Assembly (NCBI GenBank): GCA_022773395.1
Contig: JALFBL010000107.1
Span: 1-32,571, forward strand
DNA from: Prevotella sp.
GTDB lineage: Bacteria; Bacteroidota; Bacteroidia; Bacteroidales; Bacteroidaceae
Reading direction: 5' to 3'
Length of the DNA stretch: 32,571 nucleotides
This document shows, in pieces, positions 16,253 through 24,997 of this stretch. Within the stretch, counting starts at the first letter, position 1, and each line of letters begins with the position of its first letter. The notes under the pieces are model-generated. The model was given only the letters and a program-made list of their open reading frames with translations. It did not search any database and had not been told where the DNA came from. A program made the translations under genes and the position numbers.

Positions 16253-16363
16253 GTAATTTATGCCTACTTACATCGCAATTTGGCATATTTTACCGGGTAA
16301 GTAAGCCTTACTTACCATGTAAGTAGGCAGATATTACCGGGTAATTTGGCATAAATTACCGGG
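16253..16363. repeat. Cluster of nested inverted and direct repeats
   Basis: GCCTACTTACAT (16262-16273) is repeated inverted at 16317-16328. Inside it, GGTAAGTAAG (16296-16305) is inverted at 16307-16316. GTAATTTATGCC (16253-16264) is inverted at 16348-16359. AATTTGGCATA followed by TACCGGG occurs twice in direct orientation (from 16277 and 16343). All matches listed as inverted are exact. The whole block could form alternative cruciforms. It is not coding, and may be a dispersed intergenic repeat or a protein-binding array. Confidence 0.7.
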
Positions 16364-16602
16364 CGAGATTTGTCAATATTTTTCAACTCGCTGTATGCCA
16401 GTCGTTTGCCAAACGCCCGTAGAATCGCGTATTTGGGCGCGCGGGAAACTTTTTTCAGAAAACGGCTGTTTTTCGTGTTAAAGGATTTCGGCCGTTTGTT
16501 AATATTTGTTCAAAAGCCACATATCTCCACCCTCCCCCTACACTTGACATTTCCATTCCAATTGGTTATTAGACTGATTGGGATGGAAAATGGGTGAAAT
16601 TG
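16364..16602. other. Gene-free stretch upstream of dgt
   Basis: No convincing gene. A 75-codon frame (16370-16597, +) has no motif and composition typical of chance. T-rich tracts and the words GTCGTTTGCCAAACG and GGCCGTTTGTTAAT are present, but I cannot assign a function. Together with the repeat cluster it makes a 500-base non-coding interval. Confidence 0.4.
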
Positions 16603-16634
16603 TTTGGCGTTCTCTGATTGTATTGCTACATTTG
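16603..16634 (+). promoter_or_regulatory. Promoter of dgt
   Basis: TTTG (16603-16606), 20 bases, then TACATTTG (16627-16634): a textbook Bacteroidota promoter. Transcription would start about 16638-16641, right at the ATG of a short leader ORF. Confidence 0.7.
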
Positions 16635-16638
16635 CATC

Positions 16639-16698
16639 ATGAGAAAAGGAAAGGCAACACCGCAGGTGTTTTTCCGGTTTTACATGAATAAGGAATGA
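16639..16698 (+). other. Possible 19-codon leader ORF overlapping the dgt start
   Basis: ATG 16639 opens a 19-residue frame (MRKGKATPQV, ending FYMNKE) whose TGA (16696-16698) overlaps the first possible dgt ATG (16695). Within it AACACC (16656-16661) pairs with GGTGTT (16665-16670), flanked by GGAAA and TTTCC and followed by a short T run. This has the shape of a translated leader coupled to the main gene, or of a weak attenuator. It could also be chance, since the frame is short. Confidence 0.35.
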
Positions 16699-18041
16699 AA
16701 ATGATGGATTGGAAACAACTGATATCAAGCAAACGGCTGGGACAGGAAAGCCGACATGGGGAGAAACACGATGACCGTTCGGAATTCAAGCGCGACTACG
16801 ACCGACTGATTTTTTCGGCACCCTTCAGAAGATTGCAGAACAAGACACAGGTGTTTCCCCTACCTGGCAGCGTGTTTGTACACAACCGGCTGACACACAG
16901 TTTGGAAGTGGCCAGCGTGGGAATGTCGTTGGGCAACGATGTGGCCAGAAAAATTGTGAAGAAAAGACCAGAACTTGCGGGTACGCAGTTCATGCAGATA
17001 GGAACTATTGTCAGCACAGCCTGTCTGGCCCACGACTTGGGCAACCCTCCTTTTGGCCACTCGGGCGAAAAAGCCGTTCAGGTGTTTTTCAAAGAGGGAG
17101 CGGGGAGCAGACTCAAGGAGCAGGTGAGTGCCGGTTTCTGGAACGACATTACACATTTTGAAGGCAACGCCAACGCTTTCCGGCTGCTCACCCACCGGTT
17201 CAAGGGGCGACGAGAAGGAGGATTTGTCATGACCTACTCTACCCTGGCGTCCATCGTGAAATATCCCCATTCGTCTGCGGCTGCCGGGCCAAAAGGAAAA
17301 TTCGGATTCTTCGGGTCGGAACAGGACACCTACAGCAAAATTGCCGAGGAATTGGGCATTGCGCGCCTTTCCGCCACCGGCGAGCCGCTGCGCTATGCCC
17401 GTCACCCATTGGTGTACTTGGTGGAGGCTGCCGATGACATCTGCTATGAAATCATGGACATTGAGGATTCGCACAAACTGAAAATCCTCTCGTTCGAAGA
17501 AACGGAGCGGCTGCTGTTGGGATTTTTCGATGAGGAAACGCAGCAGCGCATCCGACAGCGCATTGCGGACGAGGAAATCACAGACAACAATGAAAAGGTG
17601 ATTTACATGCGGGCCTGCGCCATTGGGAAATTAGAGGCAGAATGCACGGAGGCTTTTGTCCGCCACGAAGAGGAAATACTGGGCGGAAGACTGAAAGGCG
17701 GGCTGACAGACTATATTTCAGACCGTTCACGCCAGGCTTACGGGCAGTGCAGCCAGACTTCCTTCCAGAAGATTTACAACAGCAAACCTGTGCTGGACGT
17801 TGAACTGAGCGGCTTCAAAATCATGGAAACGCTCATGGCAACGATGGTAGATGCCGCCGTCAACCCTGAGCGTTATTATTCTCGACAGCTTATCAATCGG
17901 GTAAGCAGTCAGTATCATATCGATTCGCCGGAACTCGAAACGCGTGTCATGGCAATGATTGACTATATCAGTGGCATGACAGACATCTACGCCCTTGACA
18001 TTTACCAGAAAATCAACGGCACGAGTCTTCCCATTGTCTGA
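16695..18041 (+). CDS. dgt: Deoxyguanosinetriphosphate triphosphohydrolase (dGTPase)
   Basis: A 448-residue HD-domain enzyme that splits dGTP or other dNTPs into deoxynucleoside and triphosphate, tuning dNTP pools. The metal-binding set is visible: His in NRLTHSLEVASVG, the HD pair in ACLAHDLGNPPFGHSGE, and a later Asp in LVEAADDICYEIMD. The family start signature DWKQLISSKRLG begins at the third in-frame Met, so ATG 16704 is the most likely biological start; 16695 and 16701 are alternatives with AAGGA upstream. It is convergent with rseP, with only three bases between the two stop codons and no terminator in the gap. Confidence 0.92.
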   Translation: MKMMDWKQLISSKRLGQESRHGEKHDDRSEFKRDYDRLIFSAPFRRLQNKTQVFPLPGSVFVHNRLTHSLEVASVGMSLGNDVARKIVKKRPELAGTQFMQIGTIVSTACLAHDLGNPPFGHSGEKAVQVFFKEGAGSRLKEQVSAGFWNDITHFEGNANAFRLLTHRFKGRREGGFVMTYSTLASIVKYPHSSAAAGPKGKFGFFGSEQDTYSKIAEELGIARLSATGEPLRYARHPLVYLVEAADDICYEIMDIEDSHKLKILSFEETERLLLGFFDEETQQRIRQRIADEEITDNNEKVIYMRACAIGKLEAECTEAFVRHEEEILGGRLKGGLTDYISDRSRQAYGQCSQTSFQKIYNSKPVLDVELSGFKIMETLMATMVDAAVNPERYYSRQLINRVSSQYHIDSPELETRVMAMIDYISGMTDIYALDIYQKINGTSLPIV

Positions 18042-18044
18042 CAA

Positions 18045-19415
18045 CTACATGATGCCCAACCAGCGCAGCACATCGTTGAGGTTGGCTACAATCATGAGGA
18101 GAATGAGAATGGAGAAACCCACATATTCGGCTTTCACCATGAAATTCTCGCTGGGTTTGCGGCGGGTGATGATTTCGTAGAGCAAGAAGAGCACATGGCC
18201 ACCGTCGAGCGCCGGAATAGGCAGAATGTTCATGAAGGCAAGAATAATGGAGAGGAAAGCGGTCATTTTCCAGAACATCATCCAGTCCCATACCGGGGGG
18301 AACAGGCTGCCTATGGCACCGAAACCTCCCAAACTCTTGGCACCGTCTGCCGTAAACACGTATTTCATGTCATCCACATAGCCGCGCAGCACACCGATGC
18401 CATAGCCGATGCCGGCAGGAATGCTCTCCAGAAATCCGTATTCCACCTTGGTGGGCTGGTATAAAGTGAAGATGGTTGACTGGCCCACACCCAACTGCAG
18501 TTCCGCAGACAAGGCCACGGTGGCGGTGTCTGTCTGGGCGTCGCGCTGATAAACCAACTGCACGGTGCGCACCTTCAGACTGTCTTTCGGTGTTTTGGCA
18601 GCCGTCATCACATCGCTGAGAACGTCTATTTGGTAGGTAAATTCGCCCCACGAGTCAATGGGCTTTCCGTTCATGGCCAATATCTTGTCGCCTTTTTTCA
18701 TACCCAGTTGAGCGGCTGGCATATTGGGCATCACGCTGTCTATCGTGGCCGGCACAAACGGGCGGCAGAACTGCGGCTGTTCCTTCATCATGCTGAGCAG
18801 CGTCACTCCCTCCGGCATGCGGATTGTCACTTCCTTTCCCCGGCGCTTCACGGTGACGGCAGCGGCATCGGCAAGATGGCGATACATATCGACATCGAAC
18901 CGTCCGAACGGTTGTCCGTCAAAGCCCACAAGGATGTCGTGATCCTGAAATCCTATCTGCTTGGCAGTGGTGTTGAACTTCATGCCCAGCGACATGTCCT
19001 TGACGGCAATGTATGTGTCGCCCCAATGATAGAGCACCATCGAATAGATGAAAAGGGCAAGCAGGAAATTCACCAGCACGCCGCCCACCATGATGAGCAG
19101 ACGTTGCCATGCCGGCTTGCTTCTGAACTCCCAAGGCTGTTCGGGCTGTTTCATCTGTTCGGTGTCGAAACTCTCGTCGATCATGCCTGCAATTTTGCAA
19201 TAACCGCCCAAAGGCAGCCATCCCATACCATAGGCCGTGTCGGATTTTTTGGGTTTGAATTCAAAAATATGAAACCAAGGGTCGAAAAAGAGGTAGAATT
19301 TCTCGACGCGTACGCCAAACAGTTTTGCGAAGAAGAAGTGGCCGCCCTCATGCAGCAGCACCAACAGCGAGATTGCCAGCATGACTTGCAGCAGTCTGAT
19401 CAAAAATACTTCCAT
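18045..19415 (-). CDS. rseP: RIP metalloprotease RseP (site-2 protease)
   Basis: A 456-residue intramembrane zinc protease. The zinc-binding HEGGH lies in the first membrane helix (residues 22-26), and the second ligand motif NILPIPALDGGH near residues 396-407 (Asp404). The central periplasmic part contains two PDZ-like segments (one around GFQDHDILVGFDGQPF, one around GMKKGDKILAMNGKPI). It cleaves membrane-anchored anti-sigma factors or signal-peptide remnants within the bilayer. It is the last gene of the minus-strand block, 81 bases after dxr, a linkage common in Bacteroidota. Confidence 0.93.
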   Translation of the reverse strand: MEVFLIRLLQVMLAISLLVLLHEGGHFFFAKLFGVRVEKFYLFFDPWFHIFEFKPKKSDTAYGMGWLPLGGYCKIAGMIDESFDTEQMKQPEQPWEFRSKPAWQRLLIMVGGVLVNFLLALFIYSMVLYHWGDTYIAVKDMSLGMKFNTTAKQIGFQDHDILVGFDGQPFGRFDVDMYRHLADAAAVTVKRRGKEVTIRMPEGVTLLSMMKEQPQFCRPFVPATIDSVMPNMPAAQLGMKKGDKILAMNGKPIDSWGEFTYQIDVLSDVMTAAKTPKDSLKVRTVQLVYQRDAQTDTATVALSAELQLGVGQSTIFTLYQPTKVEYGFLESIPAGIGYGIGVLRGYVDDMKYVFTADGAKSLGGFGAIGSLFPPVWDWMMFWKMTAFLSIILAFMNILPIPALDGGHVLFLLYEIITRRKPSENFMVKAEYVGFSILILLMIVANLNDVLRWLGIM

Positions 19416-19496
19416 TTTGTTGTATTCGTATTAAATGAAATGGTTTGTTTCTATAAATAATTATCTTTATCAATCTGTCTTGAAAAATGCAGGACT

Positions 19497-20657
19497 TTAT
19501 GCTCTGCTGCCCATCAGTTCGGCTGCCACACGTCTTGCCTCGGCATCGGTTTGCACATACACCTCGTAGTCGGGCTGCGCATCGAAAGCCACCGTTGCCA
19601 TGGTGCGCTCTATGATGTCGCCCATCTGGAGGAATGTGCAGCGGTCTTCCAGGAATCCCCGGTTCACGATTTCGTTGGCCGCATTGAGGATGCACGGCAT
19701 GTTGCCGCCCTGGTGGATGGCATCGAAAGCCAGTGCCAGACAGCGGAACTTGTCCATGTCAGGCTCGAAAAATTCTAACGGTTGTTTGAAAAGATTGAGC
19801 CGTTCGCCCGAAAGCGGCAGCCGCTGCGGGAAAGAGAAAGCATACTGTATGGGCAGGCGCATGTCGGGAATGCCCAACTGCGCTTTCACGCTACCATCGG
19901 CAAACTGCACCGCACTGTGCACGATGCTCTGCGGATGCACCAGCACTTGTATGCAGTCGGCTTCCACCCCGAACAGCCACTTTGCCTCAATCACCTCGAA
20001 GCCTTTGTTCATCATGGTGGCACTGTCAATGGTGATCTTCGCGCCCATGTCCCAGGTGGGATGCCTTAATGCATCGGCCTTGGTCACTGTGGCCAAGCGC
20101 TCTTGGCTGAAAAGCCGGAACGGTCCTCCCGATGCCGTGAGCAGTATTTTCTCTATGGGGTTGCCGTCCTCGCCCACGATGCTCTGGAAGATGGCGGAAT
20201 GCTCGCTGTCCACAGGCAGGATGGGTGCATGGTGCCGGGCTGCAAGATGACAGATAAGTTCGCCGGCCACCACAAGTGTCTCCTTGTTGGCAAGGCAAAT
20301 CTTCTTGTGCGCCTTGATGGCGTGGATTGTGGGGCTTAAGCCGGCAAAACCCACCATGGCAGTCAGCACGATATGGATGGGGTCTGCCTCCACAATCTCG
20401 CCCAAAGCCTTGTTGCCGGCATATATTTTAATGTCGGGCTCATCGGCGAGCAACTCCTTCAGTTCCTCATAATGCCCCTCGTTGGCGATGACCACCGCTG
20501 CCGGCTTGAATTTCCGGGCTTGCGCGGCCAGTTCTTTCACGCGGTTGTTGGCCGTAAGGCAATATACCTCATAGAGGTCGGGATGTTCCTCTATCACCTG
20601 CAGTGCCTGCACGCCGATAGAGCCAGTACTGCCCAATATGGCTATTTGTTGCTTCAT
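19497..20657 (-). CDS. dxr: 1-deoxy-D-xylulose-5-phosphate reductoisomerase
   Basis: A 386-residue enzyme of the MEP isoprenoid pathway that converts DXP to MEP using NADPH and a divalent cation. The nucleotide-binding motif GSTGSIG is at residues 9-15. ANKETLV, PVDSEHSAIFQ and TIDSATMMNKGFEVIEA supply substrate and metal ligands (Asp and Glu), and the C-terminal domain is present. I chose the start at MKQQIAILG (20657, or 20660 one codon earlier); the open frame upstream overlaps rimM and is not family-like. Product feeds undecaprenyl phosphate synthesis, fitting its place between murA and rseP. Confidence 0.95.
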   Translation of the reverse strand: MKQQIAILGSTGSIGVQALQVIEEHPDLYEVYCLTANNRVKELAAQARKFKPAAVVIANEGHYEELKELLADEPDIKIYAGNKALGEIVEADPIHIVLTAMVGFAGLSPTIHAIKAHKKICLANKETLVVAGELICHLAARHHAPILPVDSEHSAIFQSIVGEDGNPIEKILLTASGGPFRLFSQERLATVTKADALRHPTWDMGAKITIDSATMMNKGFEVIEAKWLFGVEADCIQVLVHPQSIVHSAVQFADGSVKAQLGIPDMRLPIQYAFSFPQRLPLSGERLNLFKQPLEFFEPDMDKFRCLALAFDAIHQGGNMPCILNAANEIVNRGFLEDRCTFLQMGDIIERTMATVAFDAQPDYEVYVQTDAEARRVAAELMGSRA

Positions 20658-20734
20658 CATTACTTGTTTAAATTCATTGATGGGGATGGTTGTCTGCAAT
20701 CTGCCGCCTGCGTTTCCGCCTGAAACCGTCCCGT

Positions 20735-21259
20735 TCACGCCAAGTCCAACAGCCCCTCGGGCAGTGTGACGTGTATTTTTTTGTTCTCCCTATCTACCAG
20801 ACTGATGAAATCATCGGGAGCAGGAATCAATATCTGTTTGTTTTCGGACGTGCGCACTTCAAACAAGATGTTGATGGTGGAATCGTCTATCGACACGATC
20901 TCTCCTATCACCTTATTATATATATCGTCTATCAATTGGAACCCCACAATCTCCGCCCACGCCATGTCTCCATCGCAGCCATCGGCCAGATGGCGGGGAA
21001 AGAACACTTCACAGTTGGTCAGTTCCCTTGCCTTTTCTTGCGAATCGATACCCTCAAACTTCATCAAGGCCGTTTCGTCAGTCCTGAACCTGTATTCCTC
21101 TATGAAAAAAGGAACAAGGATTCCTTGTACAGGGACAACGAGATAATCGGCATCCACACGGTCGAAGACATCATCGTTGAACATGAAAGACAGTTCGCCC
21201 TTCACGCCATGCGGTTTTCCGAACTTTCCTATTTTGTAAACGTCGTCTTGCCGAATCAT
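20735..21259 (-). CDS. rimM: Ribosome maturation factor RimM
   Basis: A 174-residue protein that binds S19 and assists maturation of the 30S head. The N-terminal RimM barrel begins YKIGKFGKPHGVKGEL, and the C-terminal PRC-barrel part contains EIVGFQLIDDIYNKVIGEI and LIPAPDDFISLVD, both typical. Start chosen at 21259 (MIRQDDVYKIG) because the family begins a few residues before the IGKF-K-HGVKGE signature; the longer open frame overlaps the end of murA. It lies 76 bases after murA and 77 before dxr. Confidence 0.93.
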   Translation of the reverse strand: MIRQDDVYKIGKFGKPHGVKGELSFMFNDDVFDRVDADYLVVPVQGILVPFFIEEYRFRTDETALMKFEGIDSQEKARELTNCEVFFPRHLADGCDGDMAWAEIVGFQLIDDIYNKVIGEIVSIDDSTINILFEVRTSENKQILIPAPDDFISLVDRENKKIHVTLPEGLLDLA

Positions 21260-21335
21260 TTGCTGATGTTGTGAATATGTGAATGGAAGATTTGTTTGAG
21301 TAATCCGCTGTTGCCTTTTCCCCAGCCGTCCCCTG

Positions 21336-22643
21336 TCAGTTGGCAACCCGTTTGATCTTTGCCCCGAGCGCATTCAGGCGCGCCTCGATGTTTTCATATC
21401 CGCGGTCAATCTGTGAGATATTGTCGATGCGGCTCGTTCCGTTGGCATTCAACGCCGCAATGAGCAGAGCGATGCCCGCACGGATGTCGGGACTGGTCAT
21501 TCTTCCGGCACGCAACCTTATATTGCGGTCGTGCCCCACAACCACAGCGCGATGGGGATCGCAAAGAATGATTTGTGCGCCCATGTCTATGAGTTTGTCA
21601 ACAAAAAACAAGCGGCTTTCAAACATTTTCTGATGAATGAGCACACTGCCTCTCGACTGGGTGGCCACGACAAGCAAAACCGACAGCAGATCGGGAGTCA
21701 GCCCAGGCCAAGGTGCGTCGGAAATGGTCATGATGGAGCCATCGATAAAAGAGTCGATAACATAGTGTGGTTGCTTGGGGATGAACAAATCGTCGCCATC
21801 CTCCTTTATTTTAATACCCAAACGTCGGAACGCTTCGGGAATGATTCCAAGATTCTTCAGCGAGACATCCTTGATGCGGACACCGTCGCCCACCATCGCC
21901 GCCATGCCTATGAAGGATCCCACTTCGATCATGTCGGGCAGTATTTTGTGCGTCGCCCCATGCAACAGTTCCACGCCCTCTATCGTGAGGAGATTGCTGC
22001 CAATGCCGGTGATCCTGGCTCCCATGGCATTGAGCAAACTGCAAAGTTGCTGGATATAGGGCTCGCAGGCTGCATTGTAAATGGTGGTGATGCCCTTGGC
22101 AAAGACGGATGCCATGACGATGTTGGCAGTTCCAGTAACGGAAGCCTCGTCAAGCAGCATATAACATCCTTTGAGCCGAGAGGCCTCAATTTCATAAACG
22201 TTGCGCTTTTCATTGAGGACAAACCGGGCACCGAGCGACTTGAAGCCAAGAAAATGAGTGTCCAAACGCCTGCGCCCTATCTTGTCGCCGCCGGGTTCTG
22301 CAACGACGGCCTTTCCGAAACGCGACAACAAGGGGCCAATCAACAGCACACTGCCTCGCAAGGCGGCACATTTGCGCACAAACTCATCGCTTTGCAGATA
22401 GTCCAAGTTGATTTCGTCTGCCTGAAAAGTGTATTCGTCTTTCTCGCGGCTCACCTTTACGTTGATGTCGCGCAGCAATTGTATCAAGTTGTTCACGTCA
22501 AGAATGTCAGGAACATTCTTGATGGTCACTTTTTCGGCCGTCAGAATGGTGGCACATATCACCTCCAAAGCCTCGTTCTTTGCGCCTTGTGGAACGATGG
22601 TGCCTTGCAGCCGATGTCCGCCTTCAATGATAAATGATTCCAT
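21336..22643 (-). CDS. murA: UDP-N-acetylglucosamine 1-carboxyvinyltransferase
   Basis: A 435-residue EPSP-synthase-fold enzyme that makes the first committed step of peptidoglycan synthesis, transferring enolpyruvate from PEP to UDP-GlcNAc. The start GGHRLQGTIVPQGAKNEAL holds the conserved Lys-Asn. The catalytic loop reads EPGGDKIGRRRLDTHF, with Asp120 (codon 22284-22286) where E. coli has Cys115, the residue alkylated by fosfomycin. The Asp form is active in other bacteria and is intrinsically fosfomycin resistant. It is 18 bases downstream of the DUF4290 gene in the minus-strand operon. Confidence 0.95.
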   Translation of the reverse strand: MESFIIEGGHRLQGTIVPQGAKNEALEVICATILTAEKVTIKNVPDILDVNNLIQLLRDINVKVSREKDEYTFQADEINLDYLQSDEFVRKCAALRGSVLLIGPLLSRFGKAVVAEPGGDKIGRRRLDTHFLGFKSLGARFVLNEKRNVYEIEASRLKGCYMLLDEASVTGTANIVMASVFAKGITTIYNAACEPYIQQLCSLLNAMGARITGIGSNLLTIEGVELLHGATHKILPDMIEVGSFIGMAAMVGDGVRIKDVSLKNLGIIPEAFRRLGIKIKEDGDDLFIPKQPHYVIDSFIDGSIMTISDAPWPGLTPDLLSVLLVVATQSRGSVLIHQKMFESRLFFVDKLIDMGAQIILCDPHRAVVVGHDRNIRLRAGRMTSPDIRAGIALLIAALNANGTSRIDNISQIDRGYENIEARLNALGAKIKRVAN

Positions 22644-22661
22644 AATGTCGTAGGTTGATTG

Positions 22662-23264
22662 TTATCTTCTTCTCCTGTTCCTCATGGCAGTTCCGCTTTC
22701 CCTTATGTCCATTTTCTCAAACTTAAAGTTGCTCAAGTCTATCTGAATGACACCGTCAGTAAAGCGGGCCAGGTCATCGGCAATGCGCTCGTAGTCGTTC
22801 GCTCCGTGCCCCCATTGCCCCAAGTTGCGTTTCATCTGGTTGGCAGTCACCCTCACCAGTTCTTCCCGTTCAGTCCCTTCGGGCATGGTTTTCAGCTTTT
22901 CAAACAGGTCGAAAATCATTTTTCCATAATGGCGCACGGGGATTCTCGACATGGGATATTCAAGCGGCTCAGGCTTCTTGGCAATAACCAAGGCGTCATC
23001 TACTCCGAAAGGGTAGTCAATATCAAGTTTGAAATTGCTCATGATGGCAAGGTGGTCCCACAGTTTCTGCTTATAGTCAACGCTCTCCCTGTTTTGAGGA
23101 AACATCCTGTCCATGATGCCAACAATTGTTTCAGCGCATCGCTGACGCTCGTCTTTCGTGGGCAGCGACACGGCATGGTCTATCATTTTCTGTATTTCTC
23201 TTCCATACTCAGGCAGAATCAGTTTCTCCCTTTGCGTATTATAGTCCAATCCTTCTATATTCAT
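22662..23264 (-). CDS. DUF4290 domain protein
   Basis: A 200-residue soluble protein of the Bacteroidota-restricted family DUF4290. It starts MNIEGLDYNTQREKLILPEY, which I recognise as the family N-terminus, and ends in a basic tail (RNRRRR). It has conserved-looking segments YGREIQKMIDHA, KLWDHLAIMSN and RNLGQWGHGA. No catalytic motif is visible and the function is unknown. It is almost invariably next to murA in this phylum, which suggests a link to cell-wall synthesis or division. Start chosen at 23264; the upstream open frame overlaps the 3' end of tsaB. Confidence 0.88.
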   Translation of the reverse strand: MNIEGLDYNTQREKLILPEYGREIQKMIDHAVSLPTKDERQRCAETIVGIMDRMFPQNRESVDYKQKLWDHLAIMSNFKLDIDYPFGVDDALVIAKKPEPLEYPMSRIPVRHYGKMIFDLFEKLKTMPEGTEREELVRVTANQMKRNLGQWGHGANDYERIADDLARFTDGVIQIDLSNFKFEKMDIRESGTAMRNRRRR

Positions 23265-23322
23265 TTCGTAATTATTATTTCTTTCGTCAGTATTCACCCC
23301 TTGGCCGGAAAACATTTGCAGA

Positions 23323-24012
23323 TTACAACCGCCGTTTCGGAGTCTTGGCCACAAAGTCTTTCAGGTAGAACGGCACGAAGTAAGCTATATCCTCAAACCT
23401 TTCCAATGCCATTCTTTTTTCTGCCAGCGGGCACATATTCCTGGCCAGCGGTTCCACTCCTTTTATGATATGCGCATTAGGATGCGCTATCGTATCAATG
23501 CTCTTGCATGCCCCATTGCCAAAGAAATAGACCGGCTGGCGGTCGAGGAATCCCTTATACACCTCGCTGTCTACCACGTCTGCCTGCACCTGCCTTATTT
23601 CGTGCAAAGCCCTGTCATAGATGCCGGCATACACTTCCATGCGACGAGCATCGAGCATGGGGCACAACAGGGCATTCTCTTCTATTTCCTCCTGGAGCAA
23701 GACGGGCACGGCAAGCAGCTCCAGTGTGGGTACAGCCAACAACTTCAGGTGGCGAGCGTAACAAATGCCCTTGGCCATCGACACACCGATGCGCAGGCCA
23801 GTATAGGATCCCGGGCCGCAACTCACGGCAACAGCATCAAAAGGAATGCCATGGTTGTCTGTATATGACAATGCTTCATCTACAAAGACACCTAATTTTA
23901 CGGCATGATTGGGTCCAGAATGATCTTCTTTGTTGAAAATAACCGCACCATCTTGGCTTACAGCCACAGAGCAAACCGCTGTGCTGGTTTCTATATGTAA
24001 AATGCAAGACAT
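23323..24012 (-). CDS. tsaB: tRNA threonylcarbamoyladenosine biosynthesis protein TsaB
   Basis: A 229-residue actin-like (ASKHA) fold protein that partners TsaD and TsaE in making t6A at position 37 of ANN-decoding tRNAs. It begins CILHIETSTAVCSVAVS and contains HAVKLGVFVDEAL and VSCGPGSYTGLRIGVSMAKG, the hallmark TsaB segments. It lacks the metal-binding His residues of TsaD, as expected. It is first in the minus-strand operon, with a -7 element 25 bases upstream, and divergent from yicC. Confidence 0.93.
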   Translation of the reverse strand: MSCILHIETSTAVCSVAVSQDGAVIFNKEDHSGPNHAVKLGVFVDEALSYTDNHGIPFDAVAVSCGPGSYTGLRIGVSMAKGICYARHLKLLAVPTLELLAVPVLLQEEIEENALLCPMLDARRMEVYAGIYDRALHEIRQVQADVVDSEVYKGFLDRQPVYFFGNGACKSIDTIAHPNAHIIKGVEPLARNMCPLAEKRMALERFEDIAYFVPFYLKDFVAKTPKRRL

Positions 24013-24036
24013 GATAAATATCTCCTAAATAAAGTG

Positions 24037-24074
24037 CAAAAATACGCATTTTCCCGAAATTATTAGTACATTTG
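24037..24074. promoter_or_regulatory. Divergent promoter pair for tsaB (-) and yicC (+)
   Basis: The complement of 24037-24044 is TATTTTTG, giving a leader of about 20 bases for tsaB. TACATTTG at 24067-24074 lies 23 bases before yicC. The two -7 boxes are only 22 bases apart, so the transcription complexes would compete. No clear -33 elements were found for either. Confidence 0.55.
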
Positions 24075-24097
24075 CATAAATTTAACGTCAAACAAGT

Positions 24098-24973
24098 ATG
24101 ATACAATCAATGACAGGCTATGGCAAGTCAGACATAGCCTATAATGGCAAGAAAATCCATGTGGAAATCAAGTCGTTAAACAGCAAAACGCTCGACATCA
24201 GCACACGCATAGCCCCTTTGTACCGTGAAAAGGAGATGGAAATGAGACAATTGATCGCTGCAAACATGGTAAGGGGAAAGGTTGACTTTTCCATTTGGGT
24301 GGAAAAAGACTCCGTTGCGAATGCGACACCCATCAATGCAGCCCTCATCGAACACTACTATCACCAAATCAAAGACATTTCAGCCAAGACGGGCATCCCC
24401 GAACCCACCGACTGGTTTTACACGTTGACACGCATGCCCGATGTACTGACCCAAACCGAGGTGGAAGTTTTAGACGATTCGGAATGGGAAATGGTAAAAA
24501 AGGCCATCGGAAAAGCCATTGGACAATTGGTTGGTTTCCGCAAGCAGGAGGGCGAGGCTCTGCAAAGAAAATTCACCGAAAAGATTGGCAACATAGCAGA
24601 ACTGCTTTCCAGTGTGGAACAGTTTGAAAAGATTCGAGTGGAAAAGATTCGCTCAAGAATCATCGAGGGACTGAAGTCGATTCCCGAGGTCGATTATGAC
24701 AAGAACAGAATGGAACAGGAACTGATTTATTACATTGAAAAACTGGACATCAGTGAAGAAAAGCAACGTCTTGCCAACCACTTGAAATATTTCCATGAGA
24801 CAATGGAGAACGATGAATGCCAAGGCAAGAAACTGGGCTTCATCGCACAGGAAATGGGCCGGGAAATCAACACCACCGGCTCCAAGAGCAACCAGGCCGA
24901 GATGCAAAACATCGTGGTGAAGATGAAAGACGAACTGGAACAAATCAAGGAGCAGGTGCTCAATGTGCTTTAA
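24098..24973 (+). CDS. YicC/YloC family endoribonuclease
   Basis: A 291-residue protein starting IQSMTGYGKSD, the invariant N-terminus of the YicC/YloC family, followed by EIKSLNSKTLDISTRI. The C-terminal part EAQEMGREINTTGSKS-like segment (here FIAQEMGREINTTGSKSNQ) and the final QIKEQVLNVL are also family hallmarks. Members are metal-dependent endoribonucleases linked to sRNA decay and stationary-phase physiology. It is followed by gmk after 24 bases and then nadD, a common bacterial arrangement. Confidence 0.92.
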   Translation: MIQSMTGYGKSDIAYNGKKIHVEIKSLNSKTLDISTRIAPLYREKEMEMRQLIAANMVRGKVDFSIWVEKDSVANATPINAALIEHYYHQIKDISAKTGIPEPTDWFYTLTRMPDVLTQTEVEVLDDSEWEMVKKAIGKAIGQLVGFRKQEGEALQRKFTEKIGNIAELLSSVEQFEKIRVEKIRSRIIEGLKSIPEVDYDKNRMEQELIYYIEKLDISEEKQRLANHLKYFHETMENDECQGKKLGFIAQEMGREINTTGSKSNQAEMQNIVVKMKDELEQIKEQVLNVL

Positions 24974-24997
24974 ACAGATTCATATTTCTATTGCAGT

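Noticed and set aside
16253..16363. CRISPR array
   Set aside because: Repeats are irregularly spaced, mixed in orientation and without uniform spacers or cas genes.
16370..16597. 75-codon open frame before dgt
   Set aside because: No recognisable motif, no start signal and lies in a repeat-rich non-coding interval.
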